Positions 6,650-14,323 are shown, counted from the stretch's first letter. The stretch: 19,711 nt of DNA from JBDHTS01 sp039808845 (GCA_039808845.1 JBDHTS010000041.1:1-19711), one strand, 5' to 3'. Notes: generated by a model from the sequence alone, not told the origin. Numbers and translations are program-made.

Positions 6650-8527
6650 ATGACCCACGCCAGGCCCGATACAATCCTTTTCAACGGGAAAATCACGACG
6701 CTTGATAAAGACAAGCCGGAAGTCAGCGCCATCGCGCTGACGGGCGGGACGATTGCGGCGATCGGAACGGACAGGGAGATCCGGGCGCTGGCGGGCGACA
6801 CAGCGAAAATCATCGACCTGAAAGGCCGCCGCGTCATTCCCGGCCTGAACGATTCCCATACGCACCTGATCCGCGGGGGCTTGAATTACAACATGGAACT
6901 GCGCTGGGACGGCGTGGCGAGCCTCGCCGACGCGCTCCTGATGCTGAAAACCCAGGCCGCGCGCACGCCCGCGCCGCAATGGGTGCGCGTCGTCGGCGGA
7001 TGGAGCGAGTTCCAGTTCAGGGAGCGCCGCATGCCGACACTGGCGGAGATTAACGAAGCCGCGCCGGACACGCCCGTCTTTATCCTGCATCTCTATGACC
7101 GCGCGCTGCTGAACCGCGCCGCGCTGCGGGCCGCGGGCATTACCAAAGATACGCCGGATCCGCCCGGCGGGCGCGTGGAGAGGGACGCGAACGGCGCGCC
7201 CACCGGCATGCTGATCGCGGAGCCGAACGCCATGATCCTTTACGCCACGCTGGCGAAGGGGCCCAAACTGCCGTTGAATGACCAGATCAATTCCACGCGC
7301 CATTTCATGCGTGAACTGAATCGTCTGGGCATTACCAGCGTGATCGACGCGGGCGGAGGGTTCCAGAATTATCCGGACGATTACGACGTCATCAACCGCC
7401 TGCATGCGGACGGTCAGATGACGGTGCGCATCGCCTATAACCTGTTCACGCAGAACAAGGGGGGCGAGCTGGCCGACTTCCAGAAATGGTCGAAGATCGT
7501 CAAGCCCTATAGCGGCGACGGCTTCCTGCGCCATAACGGCGCGGGCGAAATGCTGGTCTTCTCCGCCGCCGATTTCGAGGATTTCCTGCAGCCGCGGCCG
7601 GATATGGCGAAGACGATGGAAGAGGAATTGGGCGACGTCGTGCGGTTCCTGGCCGAACGGCGCTGGCCGTTCCGCCTGCACGCGACCTATGACGAAACCA
7701 TTACCCGCGCGCTGAACGTATTCGAGGCAATCGACAAGGATACGCCTTTCAATAACCTGCGCTGGTTCTTCGACCATGCCGAAACCGTCAGCGACCGCAG
7801 TCTCGACCGTATCCGGAAACTGAATGGCGGAATCGCCGTGCAGCACCGCATGGCGTTCCAGGGCGAATATTTCATCGACCGTTACGGCGCGGACGCCGCG
7901 CGCAACAGCCCGCCGCTGCGCAAGATGGTCGAACGCGGCATCCCCGTCGGCGGCGGCACGGATGCCACGCGCGTCGCCAGCTTCAATCCCTTCGTCTCGC
8001 TGTACTGGATGACGACGGGACGCACGGTCGGCGGCCTCGCGCTGTATGGCGATGAGAACCGTCTGAGCCGCGAGGAAGCCCTGCGTCTCTGGACCATTGG
8101 CAGCGCGTATAAATCGAACGAGGAAACCGTCAAGGGCGCGTTGACGCCTGGACAATACGCCGATCTCTCCATCCTGTCGCAGGATTATATGAGCGTCGCG
8201 GATGAAGCCATCAAAGATATCGTGTCCGTCATGACCATCATGGGCGGAAAAATCGTTTACGCCGCCGACGAATTCAAGACGCATGACGCGCCGCCGCCCC
8301 CGCACAGCCCGGACTGGGCGCCGCCCAAATATTTCGGCGGATATCAGAGCGCGCATGCGGATCACGGCGATCCGGTCACGGTGCCGGCCTGCGCGGTCCA
8401 TAGCTGCGCGCATGCGTATCATCATGGCCATGACGGCAAGTTGTCGCGCTGGCTGGGGCTCGATGGCGGCAAACGGCCAAGCTTTGAAAATCCGTGGGCC
8501 ATAGGCTGCGGCTGTTTTGCATACTAA
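6650..8527 (+). CDS. metal-dependent amidohydrolase (YtcJ-like, amidohydrolase family 3)
   Basis: The 625-residue protein has the composite beta-sandwich and TIM-barrel layout of YtcJ-like hydrolases. These hydrolyse amide or related C-N bonds; substrates of this branch are mostly unknown. Metal-site residues are visible: H70 and H72 in NDSHTHLIRGG, H344 in RLHATYDE, H376 in FFDHAET, and D438 in GGGTDATR. GKIVYAADEF closes the sandwich domain. Beyond about residue 545 comes a Pro-rich linker and a tail with many His and four or five Cys, ending WAIGCGCFAY. I recall similar Cys-tailed relatives from rhizobia ending in a C-x-C-W-A pattern. The start is taken at 6650 because AAGGAA lies nine bases upstream; an ATG at 6632 has no such site. 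It is the fourth operon gene and has no signal peptide. Confidence 0.88.
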   Translation: MTHARPDTILFNGKITTLDKDKPEVSAIALTGGTIAAIGTDREIRALAGDTAKIIDLKGRRVIPGLNDSHTHLIRGGLNYNMELRWDGVASLADALLMLKTQAARTPAPQWVRVVGGWSEFQFRERRMPTLAEINEAAPDTPVFILHLYDRALLNRAALRAAGITKDTPDPPGGRVERDANGAPTGMLIAEPNAMILYATLAKGPKLPLNDQINSTRHFMRELNRLGITSVIDAGGGFQNYPDDYDVINRLHADGQMTVRIAYNLFTQNKGGELADFQKWSKIVKPYSGDGFLRHNGAGEMLVFSAADFEDFLQPRPDMAKTMEEELGDVVRFLAERRWPFRLHATYDETITRALNVFEAIDKDTPFNNLRWFFDHAETVSDRSLDRIRKLNGGIAVQHRMAFQGEYFIDRYGADAARNSPPLRKMVERGIPVGGGTDATRVASFNPFVSLYWMTTGRTVGGLALYGDENRLSREEALRLWTIGSAYKSNEETVKGALTPGQYADLSILSQDYMSVADEAIKDIVSVMTIMGGKIVYAADEFKTHDAPPPPHSPDWAPPKYFGGYQSAHADHGDPVTVPACAVHSCAHAYHHGHDGKLSRWLGLDGGKRPSFENPWAIGCGCFAY

Positions 8528-8546
8528 AGAGAAGGGACGAACCGCC

Positions 8547-9068
8547 ATGCCTATTCACGTCGCGATTACCCGCCGCGTCCTGCCGGGCAAAGAACAGGAG
8601 TTCCGCGAATCATTGCGCCGCTTTCTTGGAGAATCCTTCATCCACGGCGGCGTGCAGGGGGCGGGCATGATGACCGCCCTGCCCGGCGCGCATGCGCGGG
8701 ATGTGGGAATCCTTCGCACTTTCGCCGACGAGGCGCAGCGCGACGCCTTCTACGCCTCCGATTTGTTCAGGCGGTGGGAGGAATACGCGGCGACGGTGAC
8801 CGAAGGCGCGCCGGAGTACCGCGAGCTGAGCGGATTGGAGGCCTGGTTCCGTTATCCAGGTGCGCCGCCGCGCTGGAAGATGGCGCTTGTCACCCTGCTC
8901 GGCGTTTACCCGGCCAGTCTTTTCCTGGCCCTGACGATCGGGCCTTTCCTGCATCCGCTGCCCTTGCCGCTCCGGTCGCTGGTCATGGCCGCGGCAATGG
9001 TCGGCCTCCTGACCTGGCTCATCATGCCGCGCCTGACGAAAAGCCTTAAAAAATGGCTGCACCGGTAA
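8547..9068 (+). CDS. membrane-anchored ABM-domain monooxygenase-like protein
   Basis: Residues 1-103 form an antibiotic-biosynthesis-monooxygenase (ABM, dimeric alpha/beta barrel) domain: a PIHVAITRRVLPGKEQEF opening strand and helix, then a RDVGILRTFADEAQRDAFYASDLFRRW core. Residues 112-134 and 143-162 are two membrane helices separated by a Pro-rich turn (HPLPLPL), with a basic C-terminus. This arrangement matches the COG3224-type group. ABM enzymes often oxidise quinols without cofactor, as YgiN does, which would suit an operon for hydroquinone handling; that link is inference. The ATG at 8547 follows AAGGGACG and lies 19 bases after the amidohydrolase stop. The frame is open to a TTG at 8517 inside the previous gene, which is not a credible start. 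The stop codon sits inside the operon terminator. Confidence 0.85.
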   Translation: MPIHVAITRRVLPGKEQEFRESLRRFLGESFIHGGVQGAGMMTALPGAHARDVGILRTFADEAQRDAFYASDLFRRWEEYAATVTEGAPEYRELSGLEAWFRYPGAPPRWKMALVTLLGVYPASLFLALTIGPFLHPLPLPLRSLVMAAAMVGLLTWLIMPRLTKSLKKWLHR

Positions 9069-9081
9069 AGCCGGTCTTTTT
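9061..9081 (+). terminator. intrinsic terminator of the detoxification operon
   Basis: A hairpin ACCGG-TAAAG-CCGGT (9061-9075) is followed by C and five T. The loop contains the TAA stop of the last operon gene. The stem is short but GC-rich and the T-run is directly placed. Confidence 0.65.
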
Positions 9082-9116
9082 AGAGCCTTGTGCGATGGCC
9101 TTGAATCACCGCTTCG

Positions 9117-9143
9117 TCATCCCCCGGCTTGTCCGGGGGATGA
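9117..9143. repeat. alphaproteobacterial-type intergenic palindrome
   Basis: A perfect 11-bp stem, TCATCCCCCGG (9117-9127) against CCGGGGGATGA (9133-9143), encloses the loop CTTGT. No T-run follows on either side, so it is not a plain terminator. The sequence is close to the CATCCCCGG-CTTG-CCGGGGATG elements repeated in many alphaproteobacterial intergenic regions. Only one copy is in this window, so repetition in this genome is not shown here. Confidence 0.6.
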
Positions 9144-9184
9144 TGGTTTGAGTGGATCAAGATAAACGCGGAAGCTCCAGGCAA

Positions 9185-9216
9185 TAAAAAAACCGGGCGT
9201 TTCGGCGCCCGGTTTT
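9185..9216 (-). terminator. intrinsic terminator of rpsA
   Basis: Stem AAAACCGGGCG (9189-9199) pairs with CGCCCGGTTTT (9206-9216) around a six-base loop. Read on the minus strand it ends in a run of T (through 9185), 18 bases beyond the rpsA stop. The flanking A/T tracts could let it work in both directions. Confidence 0.88.
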
Positions 9217-9233
9217 CGAATAAAGTTAAAGGA

Positions 9234-11009
9234 TTATTCTTCGGTTTCTTCAGCCTTGGCTTTTTTGGAGGATTTTTTGGCCGGGGCCTTTTTCTCCTCT
9301 TTATCGCCGCCCTTCTGCAGGGCCGCGCCCAGGATGTCGCCGAGGGACGCGCCGGATTCGGTGGAGCCGAAGGCCTTCATGGCCTCCTTGTCCTCGTCGA
9401 TTTCGCGCTGCTTGATCGACAGGCCCAGCTTGCGGGATTTCTTGTCGATCGAGACGACTTTCGCGTCGACCTTCTCGCCCACGGCGAAACGGTCGGGGCG
9501 CTGCTCCGAGCGTTCACGGGACAGATCGGCCTTCTTGATGAAGCCCTTCACGCCATCGTTGATCGCAACCTCGATGCCGCCGCTGTTCACTTCCGTGATC
9601 GTGCCGGTGACGACCGCGCCTTTCGCGATGCCGTCAAGCGCGGAGGTGCCGGGGTCTTCGCCGGTCAGCTGCTTGATGCCCAGGGCAACACGCTCTTTCT
9701 CCGGTTCGATCTCCAGGATCTTCACCTTCACCGTGTCGCCTTTCTTATAGGCTTTCAGCACTTCGTCGGACTGGTCGTCCCACGAGACGTCGGACAGATG
9801 CACCATGCCGTCGATATCGCCGGTCAGGCCGACAAACAGGCCGAACTCGGTGATGTTGCGGACTTCGCCTTCCAGCTCCTCGCCGGCTTTGTGCTTCTCG
9901 GCGAATTTCTCCCAGGGATTTTCCTGGGTCTGTTTCAGGCCGAGGGAGATGCGGCGCTTGTCGGCGTCGACATCCAGAACCATGACCTCGATTTCCTGGC
10001 TGGTGGAGACGATCTTGCCCGGATGGACGTTTTTCTTGGTCCAGGACATTTCCGATACGTGAACCAAGCCTTCGATCCCCGGTTCCAGCTCGACGAACGC
10101 GCCATAATCGGTGATGTTGTTGACCACGCCCTTGTAGCGGGTGCCGGGGGCGTAGCGGGCGGCGATGCCGCTCCACGGATCGCTTTCCAGCTGTTTCATG
10201 CCGAGGCTGATGCGCTGGTTCTCGCTGTTGTAGCGGATGACCTGTACGTCCACCGTCTGACCGATAGTGAGCACTTCCGAAGGATGGTTGACGCGCTTCC
10301 AGCTCATATCGGTGACGTGCAGCAGGCCATCCACGCCGCCAAGGTCGATAAAGGCGCCGTAGTCGGTGATGTTCTTGACAACGCCTTGAAGAACCTGGCC
10401 TTCTTTGAGGTTGACCAGAAGTTCGTTCCGGACTTCCTCACGGCTTTCTTCCAATACGGCACGGCGCGAAACGACGATATTTCCGCGGCTGCGGTCCATT
10501 TTCAGGACAAGGAATGGCTGCGGCGTACCCATCAGCGGGGAGACGTCGCGTACGGGGCGGATGTCAACCTGGGATCCGGGCAGGAAGGCCACGGCGCCAC
10601 CGAGATCGACAGTACAGCCGCCTTTCACGCGGCCAAAGATCACGCCGGTAACGCGCTCACCCTTCGCATGGGTTTTTTCCAGTTCGGCCCAGACTTCCTC
10701 GCGGCGGGCTTTCTCACGCGACAGGCCGGTTTCGCCGTCGCGGTTTTCCATCCGCTCGACGAAGACCTCGACCTTGTCCCCCATTTTCACTTCCGGCGCC
10801 TGGCCGGGCGCGGAAAATTCGCGCAATGCAACGCGGCCTTCGGATTTCAGGCCGACATCGATGATCGCGTACTCCCCTGTCAGTCCGACCACGCGGCCGA
10901 GGACGACAGAGCCTTCAAAACCTTTCTGTTTTCCGAGGGATTCGCCAAGCAGAGCGGCGAAATCGTTGGACTCCTCGCGGTCCTTAATGTTTGCGGCGAT
11001 ATGTGCCAT
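9234..11009 (-). CDS. rpsA: 30S ribosomal protein S1
   Basis: S1 holds mRNA on the 30S subunit and helps unfold structured start regions. The 591-residue product has the six OB-fold S1 repeats at roughly 34-102, 117-184, 203-272, 289-359, 376-446 and 462-533. Domains 3-5 show the strong RNA-binding pattern (NITDYGAFIDLGGVDGLLHVTDMSW, NITDYGAFVELEPGIEGLVHVSEMSW and a third similar copy). The C-terminus is a low-complexity Lys/Glu/Ala tail (KKAPAKKSSKKAKAEETEE), common in alphaproteobacterial S1. An AAGGA lies 11 bases before the ATG, after a leader of about 140 bases. It sits at the end of the aroA–cmk cluster but has its own promoter and terminator. S1 usually represses its own translation, so the leader may be a regulatory target. 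Confidence 0.98.
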   Translation of the reverse strand: MAHIAANIKDREESNDFAALLGESLGKQKGFEGSVVLGRVVGLTGEYAIIDVGLKSEGRVALREFSAPGQAPEVKMGDKVEVFVERMENRDGETGLSREKARREEVWAELEKTHAKGERVTGVIFGRVKGGCTVDLGGAVAFLPGSQVDIRPVRDVSPLMGTPQPFLVLKMDRSRGNIVVSRRAVLEESREEVRNELLVNLKEGQVLQGVVKNITDYGAFIDLGGVDGLLHVTDMSWKRVNHPSEVLTIGQTVDVQVIRYNSENQRISLGMKQLESDPWSGIAARYAPGTRYKGVVNNITDYGAFVELEPGIEGLVHVSEMSWTKKNVHPGKIVSTSQEIEVMVLDVDADKRRISLGLKQTQENPWEKFAEKHKAGEELEGEVRNITEFGLFVGLTGDIDGMVHLSDVSWDDQSDEVLKAYKKGDTVKVKILEIEPEKERVALGIKQLTGEDPGTSALDGIAKGAVVTGTITEVNSGGIEVAINDGVKGFIKKADLSRERSEQRPDRFAVGEKVDAKVVSIDKKSRKLGLSIKQREIDEDKEAMKAFGSTESGASLGDILGAALQKGGDKEEKKAPAKKSSKKAKAEETEE

Positions 11010-11154
11010 TGGATAGGGTATCCTTTCAAGGTGATGTAGGCTTGTGAGCGCCTTGATAGCGTCAAAAGCCCCGATGTTTCGGCGAACAAGGCGAGAAAGC
11101 CTGCCAGGGGCGCAGCTTACGGATGAAATCCGGCCCGTTCACGAAAACGCGCTA

Positions 11155-11183
11155 TATGTAGGGGAAGCCTGCAGAAATTGCAA
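11155..11183 (-). promoter_or_regulatory. rpsA promoter
   Basis: On the minus strand, TTGCAA (11183-11178) and TACATA (11160-11155) are separated by 17 bases. They lie 22 bases beyond the HAD gene's stop. Predicted initiation near 11148 leaves a leader of about 140 bases, 11010-11148, before rpsA. Confidence 0.65.
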
Positions 11184-11204
11184 GCGTTTCAATGCCTCCG
11201 CCGT

Positions 11205-11918
11205 TCAAGCGGGTGTCCAGTCAAATCGCTCGTCTAATTCTCGTTGCGGCGCGCATTCTGCCGCTTTCTTGCCGAAAAGCCTTTCGGACAGGGCCTGCTT
11301 CAGCGAAACGCCTGGCTGTCGCGTGTAAAGGAGGGTCTGCATCCCGAGTGCAGCTGCCGCCTTGGTATTGCCCTCACGGTCGTCCACGAACAGAATGGTT
11401 TCGGGATCGCGATCCTGCGCAAGACGGGCAAGACCGCCTTCTGGATGGGTTTTAGGATGGCCGAGAAGGTGCGACATATAAGACTTAATGCGATGGGCGA
11501 CCGGCTCAAGACCCGAAACCCGCATCTGGCGCTCGAACCAGAATTCGGTGCTGTTGGACACGAAACAGACGTCGATGCCGTTTTCGAAACATTGATTAAC
11601 CAGTGCGGCGACGGAGGTGTCGCACCAGACATGCCGGTCGACCAGGTCTTCTATCTGTTCCCGGTTGAGCGTTTGGCCGAGGGCCGTTTCCCAGCTTTGC
11701 CAGAAGGCTTCCTCGGTACTGGGACCGTGGGCGTGTTCATTCCAGATCGGGCCGCCTTTTTTCAGGACTTCGTCCATCGTCAGACTGCAGTTGTCCGCCA
11801 GTCCTCGCTCGAATACCGTTTCCCAGACATCGGCATGGAATACGCCGCCGATATCAAGCGCCAGACATTCGATGCCCGGCGCGGCATTCTGCGTAAAGCC
11901 ATCTTTTGCTTTTGCCAT
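11205..11918 (-). CDS. HAD-superfamily hydrolase (HAD-IA, YihX-like)
   Basis: The 237-residue protein carries the four haloacid-dehalogenase motifs. These are nucleophile D22 in CLALDIGGVF (the D-x-G-G form of motif I), S121/N122 in CFVSNSTEFW, K156 in LLGHPKTHPE, and the acidic pair D179/D180 in ILFVDDREGNTKAA. A helical cap lies between motifs I and II. Motif I lacks the second aspartate of canonical phosphatases; the YihX-like branch normally has G here and still dephosphorylates sugar phosphates such as glucose-1-phosphate. The start at 11918 is preferred because GGAGGA lies eight bases before the ATG; the frame is open upstream to 11969 without such a site. It is inserted between cmk and rpsA, 54 bases after cmk, on the same strand. 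Substrate unknown. Confidence 0.87.
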   Translation of the reverse strand: MAKAKDGFTQNAAPGIECLALDIGGVFHADVWETVFERGLADNCSLTMDEVLKKGGPIWNEHAHGPSTEEAFWQSWETALGQTLNREQIEDLVDRHVWCDTSVAALVNQCFENGIDVCFVSNSTEFWFERQMRVSGLEPVAHRIKSYMSHLLGHPKTHPEGGLARLAQDRDPETILFVDDREGNTKAAAALGMQTLLYTRQPGVSLKQALSERLFGKKAAECAPQRELDERFDWTPA

Positions 11919-11972
11919 AAAAATATCCTCCGTAAACCGGGATGTAGCATAGCCCGCCGCCCGGCGCAAGTT

Positions 11973-12623
11973 TCAGAAAGAGGCAAAAAGGCGGTCCGTA
12001 TGGCCTTTCGCGGAAGCCACAACATCCTCGATATTCATATCCGACGTATCGATCAGAATCGCATCCAGCGCGGGTCTCATCGGGGCCGCTTCGCGTTCCG
12101 CGTCGCGGCGGTCGCGTTCCAGCATGTCCGCCAGAATGGCATCGTAATCCGCTGGCATGCCGCCAGCCCGAAGCTCCTTCCACCGGCGCTCGGCGCGGAT
12201 TTCCGTGCGGGCCGTCACGAAAAATTTCAGGGCGGCGCCGGGGCAGATCACCGTGCCGATGTCGCGCCCGTCCAGCACCGCGCCTTCCGGCGCGCGGGCA
12301 ATGAAATCATGCTGGAGGTCGAGAAGCGCACGCCGCACGCCGGGATGGAGGCTGACCCGGCTGGCCGCGGGACCCGCCTCCGGCGCGCGGTAGGAGGGAT
12401 CCGCAAGGATGGACGTGTCGAGATCCCGCGCCAGTTTCAGGGCCAGCGCCGAAGCGGCGGCGGCATCGTCGAGATCAATCCCGCGCCTTTGGGCCTCTAC
12501 CCCCACATAACGATACAGCAGCCCGGTATCCAGATGCGGAAAACCGTACAGGGCAGCCAGCCGCCGCGCCAGCGTCCCCTTGCCGCTGGCTGCCGTTCCA
12601 TCGATGGCGATAACCTTCTTCAT
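11973..12623 (-). CDS. cmk: (d)CMP kinase
   Basis: Cytidylate kinase phosphorylates CMP and dCMP with ATP to supply CDP and dCDP. The 216-residue protein has the P-loop GTAASGKGT (residues 9-17), the nucleotide-binding LDTGLLYRYVG near 35, the GRDIGTVICP segment, and a lid ERDRRDAEREAAPM followed by IDTSDMNIEDVV. All are standard for bacterial Cmk. The ATG at 12623 gives MKKVIAIDG and lies four bases after the stop of the small upstream gene, suggesting translational coupling. The frame is open to 12650 but that would overlap the upstream gene. It is the middle member of the conserved aroA–cmk–rpsA cluster. Confidence 0.96.
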   Translation of the reverse strand: MKKVIAIDGTAASGKGTLARRLAALYGFPHLDTGLLYRYVGVEAQRRGIDLDDAAAASALALKLARDLDTSILADPSYRAPEAGPAASRVSLHPGVRRALLDLQHDFIARAPEGAVLDGRDIGTVICPGAALKFFVTARTEIRAERRWKELRAGGMPADYDAILADMLERDRRDAEREAAPMRPALDAILIDTSDMNIEDVVASAKGHTDRLFASF

Positions 12624-12627
12624 CAGC

Positions 12628-12978
12628 CTACATCCAGCGCAAATTTTCATGTGGGCGGCGGTAAGGCGCCTGAGACGACAGACGCATCAGGCGTCTCTGA
12701 TCAGCACACCAGATTCGCCGGGCAATAAAAGGCTTTGCATACCATGGCGCGTGACTGAGCTTTTGTTCAGCAGCCTGTTTGAATTTTTCGGAAAGATAAA
12801 CCTGCCACAGCCGCAATCCCGTTCCAGGCCAGCGGTCATTAATTTCGTGCAGATCGATAAGACCCGGATCCGTGCCGCCGAGATATGCCGCCGCTTCATA
12901 GACCGCGCGAAACGCGCGGTCGTCCCGCCCCCGTATCATAAGCGTTTCAGGAAAAGGCTTGCCGGGTGCCGCGGGCAT
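12628..12978 (-). CDS. hypothetical protein between aroA and cmk (116 aa)
   Basis: I do not recognise this protein. It is a basic, probably soluble protein of 116 residues with many Trp, Tyr and Arg and a helical look. Features include RDDRAFRAVYEAAAYLGGTD, a central GLRLWQVYLSEKFKQAAEQ, and a C-terminus ending HENLRWM. No membrane segment or zinc motif is seen. It fills the space between aroA and cmk exactly. With the ATG at 12978 it overlaps the aroA end by 32 bases, and its stop is four bases before the cmk start. A second ATG at 12939 would remove the overlap. Neither has a strong ribosome site; a weak AAGG precedes 12978. The tight packing argues that it is a real co-translated gene. Confidence 0.6.
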   Translation of the reverse strand: MPAAPGKPFPETLMIRGRDDRAFRAVYEAAAYLGGTDPGLIDLHEINDRWPGTGLRLWQVYLSEKFKQAAEQKLSHAPWYAKPFIARRIWCADQRRLMRLSSQAPYRRPHENLRWM

Positions 12979-14323
12979 TGTCGTCTTCGCCTTCAATTCT
13001 GCCGCCAAGACCGTTCATCAGATCGATGAAATTGGGGAAGCTTGTGGCAATAGGGCTTCCGTCATCGATACGCACGGGTTCGTCGGTGGCCATGCCCAGA
13101 ACAAGAAAGCTCATGGCAATGCGGTGATCAAGCGCGGTTTCAATCAGAGCGCCGCCCTTCGGCGGTTTGCCGTTGCCGTGAATGGTCAGGCTGTCCTCGC
13201 CCATCTCCAGCTTCACGCCGCAGGCGGCAAGACCATCGGCCACCATTTTCAGGCGGTCGCTTTCCTTCACGCGCAGTTCGCCCAGCCCGGTCATACGGGT
13301 GGTGCCATTGGCGCAAGCCGCCGCCATGGCCAGAACGGGAAATTCGTCAATCATGCTCGGCACACGGTCGGGCGGCACATCAATACCCTTTAGCGGGCCA
13401 ATGCCGCGAACGATAACATCCGCCACCTTCTCGCCCGTACTGATGCGCTCGTGACTGAAAGAAATATCGGCGCCCATTTCCTGCAGCGTCGTAAAAATAC
13501 CGGCGCGGCGGACATTGATGCCGACATTGGGCATGGTGATTTTCGATCCCTCGACCAGGCAGGCCGCAACTGCCGGAAAAGCGGCGGAGCTTGGGTCCGC
13601 CGGCACGTCCACGCCGCAGCCCTGCGGACGATGGAACCCGATCACGGTGATGGCCTGAGCCCCGCTCTCCAGTGTTTCGACCTGCACGGGCACGCCGAAA
13701 TGGCGCAGCATGTTCTCCGTGTGATCGCGCGTCGGCTGCTCCTCGATCACGGTTGTCGCGTCAGTCGCATTCATCCCCGCCAGAAGAATGGCGGATTTCA
13801 CCTGCGCCGAGGCGACGGGAAGACGGTACTCGATCCCCTTCGCGTCCTGCGCGCCGCGGATCGCCATGGGCAGGCGCCCGCCATCCCGCGTAATGAATTG
13901 CGCGCCCATGCGCGACAAGGGTTCCATGATCCGTTTCATGGGGCGTTTGATGAGAGATTTATCGCCCGTCATAACGGCGCTGATGCGGTGTCCCGCGATG
14001 ATGCCCGCCAGCAGGCGCGTGGACGTGCCGCTGTTTCCCATATCGAGAACGGATGCCGGCTCCTGCAGGCTGCCGAGGCCCGCGCCGCGCACCCGCCACA
14101 GCCCGTCATTGCCGCCGCTGACGCCCGCGCCGAGCTCGCGGCAGGCCATGGCGGTGTTCAGCACGTCCTCGCCCTCCAGCATGCCGCTGATGATCGTCTG
14201 GCCCTGCGCCAGCATCCCGAGCATCAGCGCCCGATGCGACATGGATTTGTCGCCGGGGATGCGCGCGCCGCCCTGCAGCGGCTCTGAAGGTTTCGAGGAT
14301 GTCAGGCTGTGGATGTCGATCAT
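12947..14323 (-). CDS. aroA: 3-phosphoshikimate 1-carboxyvinyltransferase (EPSP synthase)
   Basis: EPSP synthase joins shikimate-3-phosphate and phosphoenolpyruvate in aromatic amino-acid synthesis. The 458-residue protein has the substrate motif IPGDKSMSHRALM near 25, the GNSGTSTRLL loop, KRPMKRIMEPL, SAQVK, the RDHTE motif, the PSSAAFP loop, catalytic DEFPVLA, and RVKESDRL near the C-terminal third. GDKS, SAQVK and RDHTE place it with CP4-type (class II) enzymes, although the N-x-T-R signature reads NVRR. At the position where CP4 has Ala in its N-A-A-T-G loop, this protein has Gly (NSGTS). The start at 14323 (MIDIHSLTSSKP) suits the family's N-terminus; an in-frame ATG at 14368 is possible. 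Neither has a clear ribosome site. It leads the cluster to cmk and rpsA. Confidence 0.96.
   Translation of the reverse strand: MIDIHSLTSSKPSEPLQGGARIPGDKSMSHRALMLGMLAQGQTIISGMLEGEDVLNTAMACRELGAGVSGGNDGLWRVRGAGLGSLQEPASVLDMGNSGTSTRLLAGIIAGHRISAVMTGDKSLIKRPMKRIMEPLSRMGAQFITRDGGRLPMAIRGAQDAKGIEYRLPVASAQVKSAILLAGMNATDATTVIEEQPTRDHTENMLRHFGVPVQVETLESGAQAITVIGFHRPQGCGVDVPADPSSAAFPAVAACLVEGSKITMPNVGINVRRAGIFTTLQEMGADISFSHERISTGEKVADVIVRGIGPLKGIDVPPDRVPSMIDEFPVLAMAAACANGTTRMTGLGELRVKESDRLKMVADGLAACGVKLEMGEDSLTIHGNGKPPKGGALIETALDHRIAMSFLVLGMATDEPVRIDDGSPIATSFPNFIDLMNGLGGRIEGEDDNARGTRQAFS

Noticed and set aside
6551..8548. 665-codon minus-strand frame opposite the amidohydrolase
   Set aside because: Long antisense frames are common in GC-rich genes; the plus-strand product has all the metal-binding motifs.
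9798..11039. 413-codon plus-strand frame opposite rpsA
   Set aside because: Shadow of six clear S1 repeats on the minus strand.
11244..12728. 494-codon plus-strand frame spanning cmk and the HAD gene
   Set aside because: It crosses two genes with complete motifs on the other strand and has no recognisable domain.
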